Positions 52,193-62,881 of a stretch of DNA of 64,000 nt are shown here, piece after piece (within the stretch, counting starts at the first letter, position 1; each line of letters begins with the position of its first letter). The position numbers and the translations under genes were made by a program. Where the stretch lies: positions 31,369,478 to 31,433,477 of the forward strand of contig JAJKFL010000006.1 in NCBI GenBank assembly GCA_021186555.1. The letters are read 5' to 3'. The notes under the pieces are model-generated. The model saw only the letters and a program-made list of their open reading frames with translations. It ran no database searches and had not been told where the DNA came from. Source of the stretch: Reticulitermes speratus (taxonomy: Eukaryota > Arthropoda > Insecta > Blattodea > Rhinotermitidae).

Positions 52193-52704
52193 CGGGGTGG
52201 CGCACAGCCGACTGACACTTTTTGACACACGATAATATTTTTCACAACAAGCAATTTATTACTTATTTATTACTTTTGATAGATAACGTACTGAAGGTGG
52301 CCTTCTTCATTTGAAACTCATTGCCGTAAACGATTCACGAAATTGTCAGAAATTCGGCGCAAGAGCTCTACATTTATGGTCGTAGTTTCATCCCGAATAG
52401 CGCGCTTCAGCACCTGTGTTGTGTGTGGGCGACACCTGTATACTCATTCTTTCCAAGTATCCCCACACGAAGAAATTCTGGATCGTCAGGCCCGGCGAAC
52501 GTACAAGGCCGTGGGACATCCGATACATGAAAATGCTCTTCGTCGCTCATTAACACGCTACATAATACACTGATCCATTGTCACTGAACTGGTTTTGAAA
52601 TGGCATGACATCATCTCTTTCTGGGTGTGCAGACTCTGCCCCTATCACCCCTCCTAGGGCAAAAGTGCGTTCCGAAACGCGTCAGTCTGCTCTGCGCTAC
52701 CCTG
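52193..52704 (-). mobile_element. Mariner-type element with transposase C-terminal remnant
   Basis: 512 bp between TA dinucleotides (52191-52192 and 52705-52706). Terminal repeats: left CGGGGTGGCGCACAGCCGAC, inverted right CAGGGTAGCGCAGAGCAGAC. The minus strand encodes a broken transposase tail: SPDLTIQNFFVWGYL, then a VSPTHNTGAEARYSG segment, then a CRALAPNF..FRESF part, at about 52500 down to 52290. This is the region around the third catalytic acidic residue (PDLTP.DFFLWG). The rest is deleted. Confidence 0.7.
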
Positions 52705-52706
52705 TA

Positions 52707-53035
52707 TAAACCTATCACTTCAATTTAGTTCTGCGACAACAGAATAATGCTGCCATGCGCAAAGTCACTTAACGAAGCAGGTTGAGAGAATAATATCGCT
52801 GTGCATACGTAACAAAAATGCATCGCACATTCAGTACAAGTTGAGACTACTAACTTCTCGCAATAAAGTCATAAAGAAGACTGTCTCTACCCGTTCCTTG
52901 CAAGCAATACAGAAATTAATTGCATAATGAGGTGCGCAGTTCCGTCCGCTCGCTCGCATGTAGACACTAATATTCCCCAGAACCACTTAACCGAATTCGA
53001 ACAAATCTAAAAATGGGAAGTGTATGGCTATAAAG
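52707..53035. other. No recognisable feature
   Basis: Nothing supportable. Confidence 0.4.
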
Positions 53036-53193
53036 CAGGGGTGCACAAATTTTCAAGAATCTAGGAGCCACCTCACAATTCTAGGTGCAAGAAGGATGAC
53101 ATGAAGCAAGTTCCATACTAAGGAACCACAAATATTAGGCACCACCGTAAAAAATTTGGTCGCTTCGGTCCGCCCGGCATTTGTGCACCCCTG
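53036..53193. mobile_element. hAT-type MITE, best-preserved ends
   Basis: 158 bp with perfect 15-bp terminal inverted repeats CAGGGGTGCACAAAT. The flanking 8-mers CTATAAAG and CTATTCTC agree only at the first four bases plus weakly after. Inner part CTAGGAGCCACCT, AAGCAAGTTCCATACTAAGG. Confidence 0.8.
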
Positions 53194-53262
53194 CTATTCT
53201 CCAATCGGTTGAAACTCCATGAGAAGCACAAACCGAAAATGAACATTGTAAAAACTATGGCA

Positions 53263-53516
53263 GCCGATCCTGGTGGCCATGCGGTCTAAGGTGTCGGTCT
53301 GCGGCCGCTCCTTTGCTGGAATCCCGTGTTCGAATCCCGCTGAGGGCATGGATGTTCGTCTCTTGTTTGTTATGTGCTGTGTAGGTAATAGCCTCTGCGA
53401 CGAGCTGATCACTCGTTCAGAGAAGACCTACCGTGTGTGTGTGTCTGATTGTGTGTGATCTAGAAATCTCAAAACGCATCGGCCTAGGCCCGATTTAGGC
53501 TGTAGTGCCAGAGAAA
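53263..53516 (+). repeat. SINE-A copy
   Basis: Head GCCGATCCTGGTGGCCATGC, A-box GCGGTCTAAGGTGTCGGTCT, B-box GTGTTCGAATCCCGCT. Body ATGGATGTTCGTCTCTTGTT, ATCACTCGTTCAGAGAAGAC, 3' part CATCGGCCTAGGCCCGATTT. Flanks AACTATGGCAG and AAATATGGGAG may be a degraded target duplication. Confidence 0.75.
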
Positions 53517-54404
53517 AAAATATGGGAGCATTAAATTAAATTGAGGGTGTTTGTCTAAAGTAAAGCCCCTTCTGTGTTTTATTTTACACTTATATACTGG
53601 TGCTTAATGCTTGTTTTGCAAGGCAAAACCTTTCTTTGGATATTACATTATACCAATTATTCAAACAGCTACTTAAACCTACTTTATGTATATGCATACA
53701 TGTGCGTTTCTTCTTCTTTAAAGAAAAAGATTAGAATTGCACTATACTCGATGTCTGAGCAAAGTGGAGGGTGTACGGTAACAAAATAGGTGTACAAACA
53801 ATCGTTTATACGAGAGCAGTCTACACGCCTACACTCCTGACTAACGGTTCCTTCGTGTACATGCCACTTATCCTTCCAACGTCAATAACCATTGACACAG
53901 CTTTGGCAGCTACAAGGCGACACACAAAAACTGCACAATCCATCAGTCAGTAAGACCAAGACACTAGCATCTCCTGCTCCTTCAGTTCACAGAGGGACGG
54001 AAACAAATTTACCGACCTACTGGATGGGAATTCAAGCGAATGAGAAACGTAGGGTAGACGAGGACGACACACGTTAGCATGCCGGTGAAATGTCAAAGAA
54101 CTGTGACAGTCCCAGCACGACCCATATCAAATCTGCAATTAACGTGTCGCTGATAGCCACGGAAATACTATAACGTGTGCATGAGAAGGCCGTATAGTGT
54201 GCACAGTGGTGAAGATGTCAAATGCGTAACCTTGGAAGTACAGAGCGGACCGCTGTGGGACATGTGAAGGCATGTACACAACTACACACATCTGAAGGCA
54301 CGTAACATTTCACAGATTATGGGTCCTTGAGAACAGGGTGTTGAGGGAGAGATAAAGTACGAGAAGTATGGATAAATTTACATGAGTTTTATAATATCTG
54401 AGAC
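53517..54404. other. No recognisable feature
   Basis: Nothing supportable. Confidence 0.45.
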
Positions 54405-54605
54405 CTTCGCTCTTCTGGGATTTTACGCGGCGTAGGTTGGTGGTTGGTTACCGACGTTTCGGAACAACCTATCGATCCCATATTCAAAGCTCAAGCAATT
54501 ATGCGTGGACTGTTTGACCCTTGAAGATGGTAACGATAGGTTGTCCCGAGACGTCGGTAACAAGCTATCAATATACGCCGCGTAACATACCAGAAGACAG
54601 AAATC
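54405..54605. mobile_element. Penelope-like palindrome (PLE-B type)
   Basis: Arms CTTCTGGGATTTTACGCGGC.. and a mirror ending CGCCGCGTAACATACCAGAA. Hammerhead units at 54448-54493 (minus, core decayed) and 54514-54561 (plus). Confidence 0.65.
54514..54561 (+). ncRNA. Hammerhead-like motif (PLE-B type)
   Basis: UUGACC, core CUUGAAGA, U, GGUAACGAUAGGUUGUCCC, GAG (GAA changed at A14), ACGU, C17, GGUAAC. Stem I pairs in its first three positions plus two more. The GAA-to-GAG change should abolish cleavage. Confidence 0.55.
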
Positions 54606-54649
54606 CTCAACTACACCGCTGCAGAAGCCTGAACTCTTGTATTTATAGT

Positions 54650-54905
54650 ACCTCTTCACCAAATATTATTACGGGAATCAAACTAGGGAACATGAGAGCA
54701 GGGCATGTAGAACGCACAAGACAGATAAATGCGTACCAAATTTTTGTTGGAAAACATGAAGGAAAGAGACCACCTGCCGGACCTAAGTTTAGGCAAGTCA
54801 ATATTAGAATGCACCTTAAAAGAAATTGAATGCGATACTGGGGAATGAATTCAACTGGCTCAAGATAAGGCCCAGTGAAGGGCAATAAAACTTTGGGTTT
54901 ATTAA
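54650..54905 (+). pseudogene. LINE-1f ORF2 C-terminal fragment
   Basis: Plus strand: NIITGIKLGNMRAGHVERTR, then INAYQIFVGKHEGKRPPAGP, FRQVNIRMHLKEIECDTGE, stop, IQLAQDKAQ. This corresponds to the family's SPNIVRVIK.., RRMRWAGHV, KPEGKRPLGRPRRRWEDNIKMDL and LAQDRDRWR blocks. The frame from 54521 to 54829 includes part of it. The opposite-strand 89-codon frame at 54643-54912 is antisense and not real. Confidence 0.7.
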
Positions 54906-54959
54906 CACGCAAGAAAAATTTATATCACTGTACACAGTCAATTGAATACAGCTACAAAG

Positions 54960-55390
54960 AAATCAGGAACACTGTAACGTCTTTATGGTTGAACAATTGT
55001 TAAATTCCTGCACAACAATGAGGGGAATAATTGAATTTCCTTACACGTTATCCACCACCTTGCAGAATCATCAAAGATTACAGCATATCACATCACACAA
55101 TGTCAATGCTTTCCGAGAAACAGACGTACAAATGATCGCTTCATTGTTTAATGGACTGGTCAAGACAGACCGCCTGGTGGTCTTTCTGATCACCACACAT
55201 CACATAAAAGGACTCCTTTGTTCATGGGAATTTGTCGGAGATAAAGCCTTTCAATCAGACTTACCAGAAACTGTTAATGACCTAAACGACACGATTGCCG
55301 AAGTGACCACAGGCTTCACTCTTGACATGTTACGTCACGTGTGAGAAGAGAAGGAATACGGAGGAGAAAGCTGACCAATCAATCCCTGCA
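54960..55390 (+). pseudogene. Mariner/IS630-type transposase C-terminal remnant
   Basis: A 119-codon open frame (54985-55344) ends with LLCSWEFVGDKAFQSDLPET, then VNDLNDTIAEVTTGFTLDML and RHV. The pattern FLWGFVKDKVFQSDLPETVNDLK..I.EVT..VTPDMLRRVWEE is the C-terminal end of a DDE transposase of the Tc1/mariner-IS630 group, as I recall it. The key FLWG is changed to LCSWEF. A stop interrupts before the final EE(K)EY segment. No catalytic residues upstream are recognisable and no TIRs were found. Confidence 0.6.
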
Positions 55391-55752
55391 GGCCACAGTG
55401 AAACGATGATAATTAATTACATCATCATCATCATCATTTAAATAGAATACTCTTCCTGAACCGTGCCGTCTCAAGATTTGTATTCAAAAGCGGTCAATCC
55501 ATCTCCTTCTGCTGCCTTTTCGTGTAAAGGGCCCACTGTCAAAATTTGACTGAATGTACTTTATCCTGTTCTCTCGAAATGAAGACACGAATTTTCTGAC
55601 ACAACGTTTATATTCAACTTTTATCTACAGGTGTGTTTCCTATTTTGTGTAACAAATGACATTTAAAATCATGGAATTTATTAATCTTAATACAACACTC
55701 TATAGGCACTAATTTGACATTTAACAGAAAGAAATTGCATCTACGTTGCAGA
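55391..55752. other. No recognisable feature
   Basis: Includes a short (ATC)n run near 55421-55437. Otherwise nothing supported. Confidence 0.45.
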
Positions 55753-58572
55753 AACAACAGCTGACGACCCATAGTACACTACACATCGTAACAACAGCTG
55801 ACGACCCACAGTACACTACACATCGTAACAACAGCTGACGACCCACAGTACACTACACATCGTAACAACAGCTGACGACCCACAGTACACTACATATCGT
55901 AACAACAGCTGACGACCCATAGTACACTACACATCGTAACAACAGCTGACGACCCACAGTACACTACACATCGTAACAACAGCTGACGACCCACAGTACA
56001 CTACACATCGTAACAACAGCTGACGACCCACAGTACACTACACATCGTAACAACAGCTGACGACCCACAGTACACTACATATCGTAACAACAGCTGACGA
56101 CCCACAGTACACAACACATCGTAACAACAGCTGACGACCCACAGTACACTACACATCGTAACAACAGCTGACGACCCATAGTAAACTACACATCGTAACA
56201 ACAGCTGACGACCCACAGTACACTACACATCGTAACAACAGCTGACGACCCAAAGTACACTACATATCGTAACAACATCTGACGACTCATAGTACACTAC
56301 ACATCGTAACAACAGCTGACGACCCACAGTACACTACACATCGTAACAACAGCTGACGACCCACAGTACACTACACATCGTAACAACAGCTGACGACCCA
56401 AAGTACACTACATATCGTAACAACAGCTGACGACCCATAGTACACTACACATCGTAACAACAGCTGACGACCCACAGTACACTACACATCGTAAAAACAG
56501 CTGACGACCCACTGTACACTATATATCGTAACAACAGCTGACGACCCACAGTACACTACACATCGTAACAACAGCTGACGACCCACAGTACACTACACAT
56601 CGTAACAACAGCTGACGACCCACAGTACACTACACATCGTAACAACAGCTGACGACCCACAGTACACTACACATCGTAACAACAGCTGACGACCCACAGT
56701 ACACTACACATCGTAACAACAGCTGACGACCCACAGTACACTACATATCGTAACAACAGCTGACGACCCACAGTACACTACACATCGTAACAACAGCTGA
56801 CGACTCTCAGTACACTACACATCGTAACAACAGCTGACGACCCACAGTACACTACACATCGCAACAAACAGCTGACGACCCACAGTACACTACATATCGT
56901 AACAACAACTGACGACCCACAGTACACTACACATCGTAAAAACAGCTGACGACCCATAGTACACTACATATCGTAACAACAGCTGACGACCCACAGTACA
57001 CTACACATCGTAACAACAGCTGACGACCCACAGTACACTACACATCGTAACAGCTGACGACCCACAGTACACTACACATCGTAACAACAGCTGACGACCC
57101 ACAGTACACTACACATCGTAACAACAGCTGACGACCCACAGTACACTACATATCGTAACAACAGCTGACGACCCATAGTACACTACACATCGTAACAACA
57201 GCTGACGACCCACAGTACACTACATATCGTAACAACAGCTGACGACCCATAGTACACTACACATCGTAACAACAGCTGACGACCCACAGTACACTACACA
57301 TCGTAACAACAGCTGACGACCCACAGTACACTACACATCGTAACAACAGCTGACGACCCACAGTACACTACACATCGTAACAACAGCTGACGACCCACAG
57401 TACACTACATATCGTAACAACAGCTGACGACCCACAGTACACAACACATCGTAACAACAGCTGACGACCCACAGTACACTACACATCGTAACAACAGCTG
57501 ACGACCAAGTAACTACACATCGTAACAACAGCTGACGACCCACAGTACACTACACATCGTAACAACAGCTGACGACCCAAGTACACTACATATCGTAACA
57601 ACAGCTGACGACCAAGTACACTACACATCGTAACAACAGCTGACGACCCACAGTACACTACACATCGTAACAACAGCTGACGACCCACAGTACACTACAC
57701 ATCGTAACAACAGCTGCGACCCACAGTACACTACATATCGTAACAACAGCTGACGACCCAAGTACACTACATCGTAACAACAGCTGACGACCCACAGTAC
57801 ACTACACATCGTAACAACAGCTGACGACCCATGTACACTAATATCGTAACAACAGCTGACGACCACAGTACACTACACATCGTAACAACAGCTGACGACC
57901 CACAGTACACTACACATCGTAACAACAGCTGACGACCCACAGTACACTACACATCGTAACAACAGCTGACGACCCACAGTACACTACACATCGTAACAAC
58001 AGCTGACGACCCACAGTACACTACACATCGTAACAACAGCTGACGACCCACAGTACACTAACATCGTAACAACAGCTGACGACCAAGTACACTACATCGT
58101 AACAACAGCTGACGACCCACAGTACACTACACATCGTAAAACAGCTGACGACCCACTAGTACACTACATATCGTAACAACAGCTGACGACCCACAGTACA
58201 CACACATCGTAACAAGCTGACGACCCACAGTACACTACACATCGTAACAACAGCTGACGACCCATAGTAAACTACACATCGTAACAACAGCTGACGACCC
58301 ACAGTACATACACATCGTAACAACAGCGACGACCCACAGTACACTACACATCGTAACACAGCTGACGACCATAGTACACTACATCGTAACAACAGCTGAC
58401 GACCACGTACATCACATCGTAACAACAGGAGACCACAGTACACTTACATGTACACGCTGACGACCCATAGTAATACAATCGTACAACGCTGCGACCATAG
58501 TACACTACAATCGTAACAAAGCTGACGCCCAAGTACACTACACATCGTAACAACAGCTGACGACCCACAGTA

Positions 58573-58606
<34 letters not shown>

Positions 58607-59687
58607 CACTACATATCGTAACAACAGCTGACGACCCACAGTACACTACACATCGTAACAACAGCTGACGACCCACAGTACACTACACATCGTAACAACA
58701 GCTGACGACCCACAGTACACTACACATCGTAACAACAGCTGACGACCCAAGTACACTACACATCGTAACAACAGCTGACGACCCAAGTACACTACACATC
58801 GTAACAACAGCTGACGACCCATAGTACACTACATATCGTAACAACAGCTGACGACCCACAGTACACTACACATCGTAACAACAGCTGACGACCCACAGTA
58901 CACTACACATCGTAACAACAGCTGACGACCCAAAGTACACTACACATCGTAACAACAGCTGACGACCCACTAGTACACTACACATCGTAACAACAGCTGA
59001 CGACCCACAGTACACTACACATCGTAACAACAGCTGACGACCCACTAGTACACTACAATCGTAACAAAGCTGACGACCCACAGTACACTACACATCGTAA
59101 CAACAGCTGACGACCACAGTACACTACACATCGTAACAACAGCTGACGACCCACAGTACACTACAATCGTAACAACAGCTGACGACCCACAGTACACTAC
59201 ACATCGTAACAACAGCTGACGACCCACAGTACACTACACATCGTAAACAACAGCTGACGAACCCACAGTACACTATATATCGTAACAACAGCTGACGACC
59301 CACAGTACACTACACATCGTAAAACAGCTGACGACTACAGTTACACTACACATCGTAACAACAGCTGACGACCCACAGTACACTACACATCGTAACAAAC
59401 AGCTGACGACCCACAGTACACTACATATCGTAACAACAGCTGACGACCCACAGTACACTACACATCGTAAAAACAGCTGACGACCCATAGTACACTACAT
59501 ATCGTAACAACAGCTGACGACCCACAGTACACTACACATCGTAACAACAGCTGACGACCCACAGTACACTACACATCGTAACAGCTGACGACCCACAGTA
59601 CACTACACATCGTAACAACAGCTGACGACCCACAGTACACTACACATCGTAACAACAGCTGACGACCCACAGTACACTACACAACGT
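55753..59687 (+). repeat. Minisatellite, 37-bp unit, about 106 copies
   Basis: Head-to-tail array of 3,935 bp. The unit is AACAACAGCTGACGACCCAC followed by AGTACACTACACATCGT. Most units differ by single substitutions (CCCATAG or CCCAAAG for CCCACAG; ACATATCGT for ACACATCGT). The units contain an E-box CAGCTG. The minus strand has few stops, so open frames of 60-110 codons arise from the repeat itself; they are not genes. Units at 57490-58560 carry many 1-3-bp deletions. Not CRISPR: there are no unique spacers. Confidence 0.97.
58575..58606 (+). repeat. T32 homopolymer inside the minisatellite
   Basis: Thirty-two T replace nothing visible in the unit: ACAG-TACA precedes and CACTACATATCGT follows, so the run splits one unit. 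It could be a retroposed poly-A end without a body or a sequencing/assembly artefact. Confidence 0.9.
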
Positions 59688-59890
59688 AACGCCCATAATA
59701 GGGCGAATATACACGCATTTATTATCTATATCATACATGTACATTTGTTACGTATAAGCTGTATTTAACTGATATGTAATTCATGGCCTTTACATATTTT
59801 TAGAGCTTATATTTTAGTTTCAAATTTTAAATTTCATTTTTAACTTAACTGGTTTTATGGTTTTTAACAATCTTTCATACAAGGATATAT
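59688..59890. other. AT-rich flank
   Basis: Probably the 5' part of the PLE remnant whose hammerhead follows. No other feature. Confidence 0.4.
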
Positions 59891-59929
59891 GATCCCTGAT
59901 AACGGCGGCTAGCCGAAACATGCAGCATC
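59891..59929 (+). ncRNA. Minimal hammerhead ribozyme motif
   Basis: GAUCC, core CUGAUAA (G8 to A), C, stem II GGC-GGCUA-GCC, GAA, ACAUGC, A17, GCAUC. Stem I pairs at four of five positions. The stem III palindrome has one change (ACAUGU to ACAUGC). Confidence 0.6.
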
Positions 59930-59954
59930 TCTCACTTAGAATAAATCTATCCGT

Positions 59955-60125
59955 GCTTTCAGGATTCCGCCGCGATGTTGATGAGATCTACGCACTTCTG
60001 AGATATTACGCAGCATCGAGTGGTAATCCTTTACCGACGTTTCGGGACCGACACGTTGTCCCGAAACGTCGCTAAAGGATTACCATTCGACGCTGCGTAA
60101 TATTCCAGAACAGCGTAGATCTAAC
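59955..60125. mobile_element. Penelope-like palindrome (PLE-B type), fused cores
   Basis: Arms TTTCAGGATTCCGCCGCGAT.. and a mirror ending ACGCTGCGTAATATTCCAGA. At the centre the two hammerhead units are fused (60028-60077): ACGT, TTC, GGGACC, GACACGTT, GTCCC, GAA, ACGT. Both cores are deleted, leaving a perfect-looking short hairpin. Confidence 0.65.
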
Positions 60126-60784
60126 GTAGAACAAACCAACTTTTTTGTGGTGTACGTTGTTGATATTTACTCAGCGTTCGTCTCTAATTGTTTTGTTTCT
60201 AATATGGTCAATTCTACAGCTAGTGAAAACCATCAGGAACCTCATTTAATCTACTTCAATGCGTCTCCCTTGTTGTTCAGTGAAAGGTTCATATTAATGT
60301 AGGTACAGCCACCAATTTATAACATTTTAAGCCTCTATTCTTGCCTTTCCGAATTAAATGTGTCGTACACAGTCTGTTTAGAAAGCTACTTAATTCATAG
60401 ACTAAAAATGTTGAAATAATTAGCGTGAAGCTCTTCATCAAGTAGTATATTGCTATTGTCCTGCTACTTTCCCTTTCTTTTTTCAAGAAAAACACTGGCG
60501 ATGCAATCACCGGAAATGTGCCTTTCCACGTTTTACACAAAACACACGGTAAGTTTAAACCGTCTCTTAGCAACAGATTTACAGTCAATCGATATCTCGT
60601 AAACAGCGACATTTACAATAGATCATTCTCGACTGTTATGTTCAGATCATTCACTACTATCTCATCGAACAGAGCTCGCAAGTCACAGAGAACACTGTCT
60701 CTGTTATAAAGACCCATCATGGCGCTATATCATAAATTTACGTAGATCTTCACCTTAAGTGTTTGTCACTTTTGTTCGATGTTA
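60126..60784. other. No recognisable feature
   Basis: A 107-codon minus frame (60289-60612) has no recognised motif. Confidence 0.4.
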
Positions 60785-60945
60785 AAATCGGGATGTGCCG
60801 AGGCATTGTAGTAAATTCTCAAACACGAAATTTCACGAAAATCCTTCCGGTGGGCGTCAAGCTGTTCTGAGGACGGAGAGACGGGCAGAAATGACGGAGC
60901 TAAACAGTCGTTCTTCGCAACTGCTTTGCGCATGCGCCTAAACAC
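60785..60945 (-). mobile_element. MITE-1 degraded fragment
   Basis: Reverse orientation: AATTTCACGAAAATCCTTCC, GGTGGGCGTCAAGCTGTTCT, GACGGAGCTAAACAGTCGTT, ending CGCATGCGCCTAAA. Only the left third of the family is present. Confidence 0.55.
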
Positions 60946-60959
60946 AACATTATAAAGGC

Positions 60960-61100
60960 TAATCTTAGTGTCTGAGCCAGAGTATGAAAACAGCTTTGCC
61001 TGACCGGGCAAACTGAGCAGATGTTTCACACATTCTTTTACCTGAAGACGGGGACACATCCTGTCTCCGAAACCTAGAGTTATTAATTTTATTTTAAATG
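60960..61100 (+). mobile_element. Penelope-like remnant with hammerhead
   Basis: Single unit around the motif at 61036-61082, with no clear inverted partner. Confidence 0.45.
61036..61082 (+). ncRNA. Hammerhead-like motif, canonical core
   Basis: Core CUGAAGA (perfect), C, a strong 7-bp stem II GGGGACA/UGUCUCC around CAUCC (one G-U), GAA, then ACCUAGAGU in place of ACGU-C. Stem III would be AC/GU with a 5-nt loop. Stem I is not evident. Confidence 0.55.
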
Positions 61101-61295
61101 CGGATGATGCAGGAAGTCAAAATAGTGGATGGTTCGAAATGTGACATGAAATCTTCAGAATCTTACAGACTTGTATAAAGTTTCTTGTTACGCAGTTCTT
61201 TTCGTCTTGTTTTTTCCCGTTTTAGATCCAAATACGATTACATTTCACAGCACTTCGTTCATCCCTCAGGGTAAGGCATCAACTTGCACATCCAT

Positions 61296-61560
61296 TTTTG
61301 TTCTATGGCTCGACAGCCCTATATGGGCCTGGACCTCCTCGTTTCGTCGAGGTTTCATGATCACACACATTTGAGACACACCACAGTCGGTAGGACTCCT
61401 CTGGACGAGGGACCAGCCCATCGCAGAGACCTCTACCTGACAACACACAACACTCACAAGAGACAGACATCCATGCCCCCCGGTGAGATTCGAACCCACG
61501 ATCCTAGTAAGCGAGCGGCCGAAGACCCATGCCTTAGACCGCACGGCCACTGGGATCGGC
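61296..61560 (-). repeat. SINE-A copy
   Basis: Minus orientation, nearly full length. The 9-bp duplication CACATCCAT flanks it (61287-61295 and 61561-61569). The head at the right has inverted B-box GATTCGAACCCACG and A-box; the left end is GGCTCGACAGCCC..GAGGTTTCATGATCAC. A plus frame of 138 codons across it is a by-product. Confidence 0.85.
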
Positions 61561-62284
61561 CACATCCATATAAAGAGTTAAAACAAAAAAGAAAGTCACC
61601 TTTTAAACCTAGAACTTTAGACAGATGTGACAAAAAACTTAAACCTGTTCTTACCTTCTTTGTCAGTGTAAATTTCAATTCATCATTAAATCATTATTAA
61701 TATATTTCTCACGCTTATATTAACGTAGACTTACTACACAAATCGTAAAAAAAATACACCGTAATTCAAAACATCTGCCTCGTGTAACATGATCTGGTAC
61801 GAATAACACAATATTATTACCCTGACATCTAAAATATCATGAAACGACTATAGCAGATCCATTACTGAATGCAAAGCTAAAGCCCACCTCGTGTAACACG
61901 GTGTGATCAGGGTCTAACACTGATGATTGACGCTTTCCTATTCACTCTGTAAGCCTCTCGATCCATAATGCGCTCCTAAATAATTCACGCAAAATCGAGC
62001 AACTGTGTTTAATCAATGACAAAACATACTGGAGACAGGAGGAATAAGATCATTCATTCTAACGCGAAAAAGTGTCAAGTACCGGAAATATTCAGCAATT
62101 GGCACGCCATTTTTCGCAATCGATCAAACGCACTGATCAATATGTTAAGAGTTCTTTATGGCATCCAACCAGTTGTAACATAGGTATAACACGATTAATG
62201 TATGGTTTCTGTGTGATACACTTTCCGTTTAGAAAAATGGTGCAAACGTGGAGTACACACACTTTCGGTAAGCATGCGTGATTT
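61561..62284. other. No recognisable feature
   Basis: AT-rich, nothing supported. Confidence 0.45.
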
Positions 62285-62445
62285 CAGGCTTCCGCCGCGA
62301 CGTAATGAGATCTACGCTCTTTTGGGATTTTACAACGTAGAATAGTAGTTCCGTACCGACGTTTCAGGACAACCTATCGCTCCCATCTTCAAGGGTCAAG
62401 CAGTCCAAGAAGACTGTAAAATCCCAAAAGAGCGCAGATCTCATC
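62285..62445. mobile_element. Penelope-like palindrome (PLE-B type)
   Basis: Lead-in TTTCAGGCTTCCGCCGCGAC, arms GATCTACGCTCTTTTGGGAT and a mirror ATCCCAAAAGAGCGCAGATC. Only one complete hammerhead unit (minus) is present; the right half is shortened. Confidence 0.65.
62353..62399 (-). ncRNA. Hammerhead ribozyme motif (PLE-B type)
   Basis: Minus strand: UUGACC, core CUUGAAGA, U, GGGAGC..GUCCU, GAA, ACGU, C17, GGUAC. Stem I begins ACC/GGU. Stem II is broken at its inner pairs. Confidence 0.6.
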
Positions 62446-62554
62446 GGAAAGCATTCTTATAAGTTTTAATACATAACACAATTTCAAATTGCCACGTCGG
62501 TAAAGGTTCATATAGTGGTCTTCAGGCTTATGACACCGTGTAGTCTTGTACTTG

Positions 62555-62600
62555 GGTAGCAACGTTTCGAAGAAGTATAATGCCTCCATATTCAGGGTTT
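62555..62600 (-). ncRNA. Hammerhead-like motif
   Basis: Minus strand: AAACC, core CUGAAUA (G8 to U), U, GGAGG-CAUUAUA-CUUCU as a plausible 5-bp stem II with G-U pairs, GAA, ACGU, U17, GCUACC. Stem I pairing is poor. Confidence 0.5.
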
Positions 62601-62881
62601 AAAAATTATGAAACATAGCCCTCTGAAACCCATAAAAATACACGATGTCATAACCGAGCATGTGTTATTTTATTTTCGTTAAGACCTTACTTACTAAGTA
62701 CAGATGCTGTGTATGTTAAATTTTCGGCCAAGATTCCACACTTTCTCACAGTCGAGATGTCTGTAACTGTATACATCAAGCAATGATTCCTTCCGGCGGT
62801 TCGCAATAATATGCATTGCCGGCGGTAACTCTCTCCTTAAGAACGAAAAGCAGACTGATCCGTGAGTACCGCCACCCTTTG

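Noticed and set aside
52630-52695. Hammerhead-like fold: CAGACU..GAA-ACGCGU-C-AGUCUG
   Set aside because: The outer pairing is attractive, but there is no CUGANGA core and the segment is the inner part of a mariner terminal repeat. Chance resemblance is the simpler explanation.
54643-54912. 89-codon minus-strand frame (GLFPSCFPTKIWYAF..)
   Set aside because: It is antisense to the LINE-1f C-terminus. Such antisense frames recur wherever this LINE occurs.
56001-59488. Series of minus-strand open frames with repeated VVSCCYDV / GRQLLLRCVVY peptides
   Set aside because: They are translations of the 37-bp minisatellite in rotating frames. They lack start context, differ only as the DNA units do, and continue solely because the unit has few stops.
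55753-59687. CRISPR array
   Set aside because: The units are contiguous tandem repeats without unique spacers, in a eukaryotic context.
61284-61700. 138-codon plus frame
   Set aside because: Antisense of a SINE-A copy plus flank; no domain.
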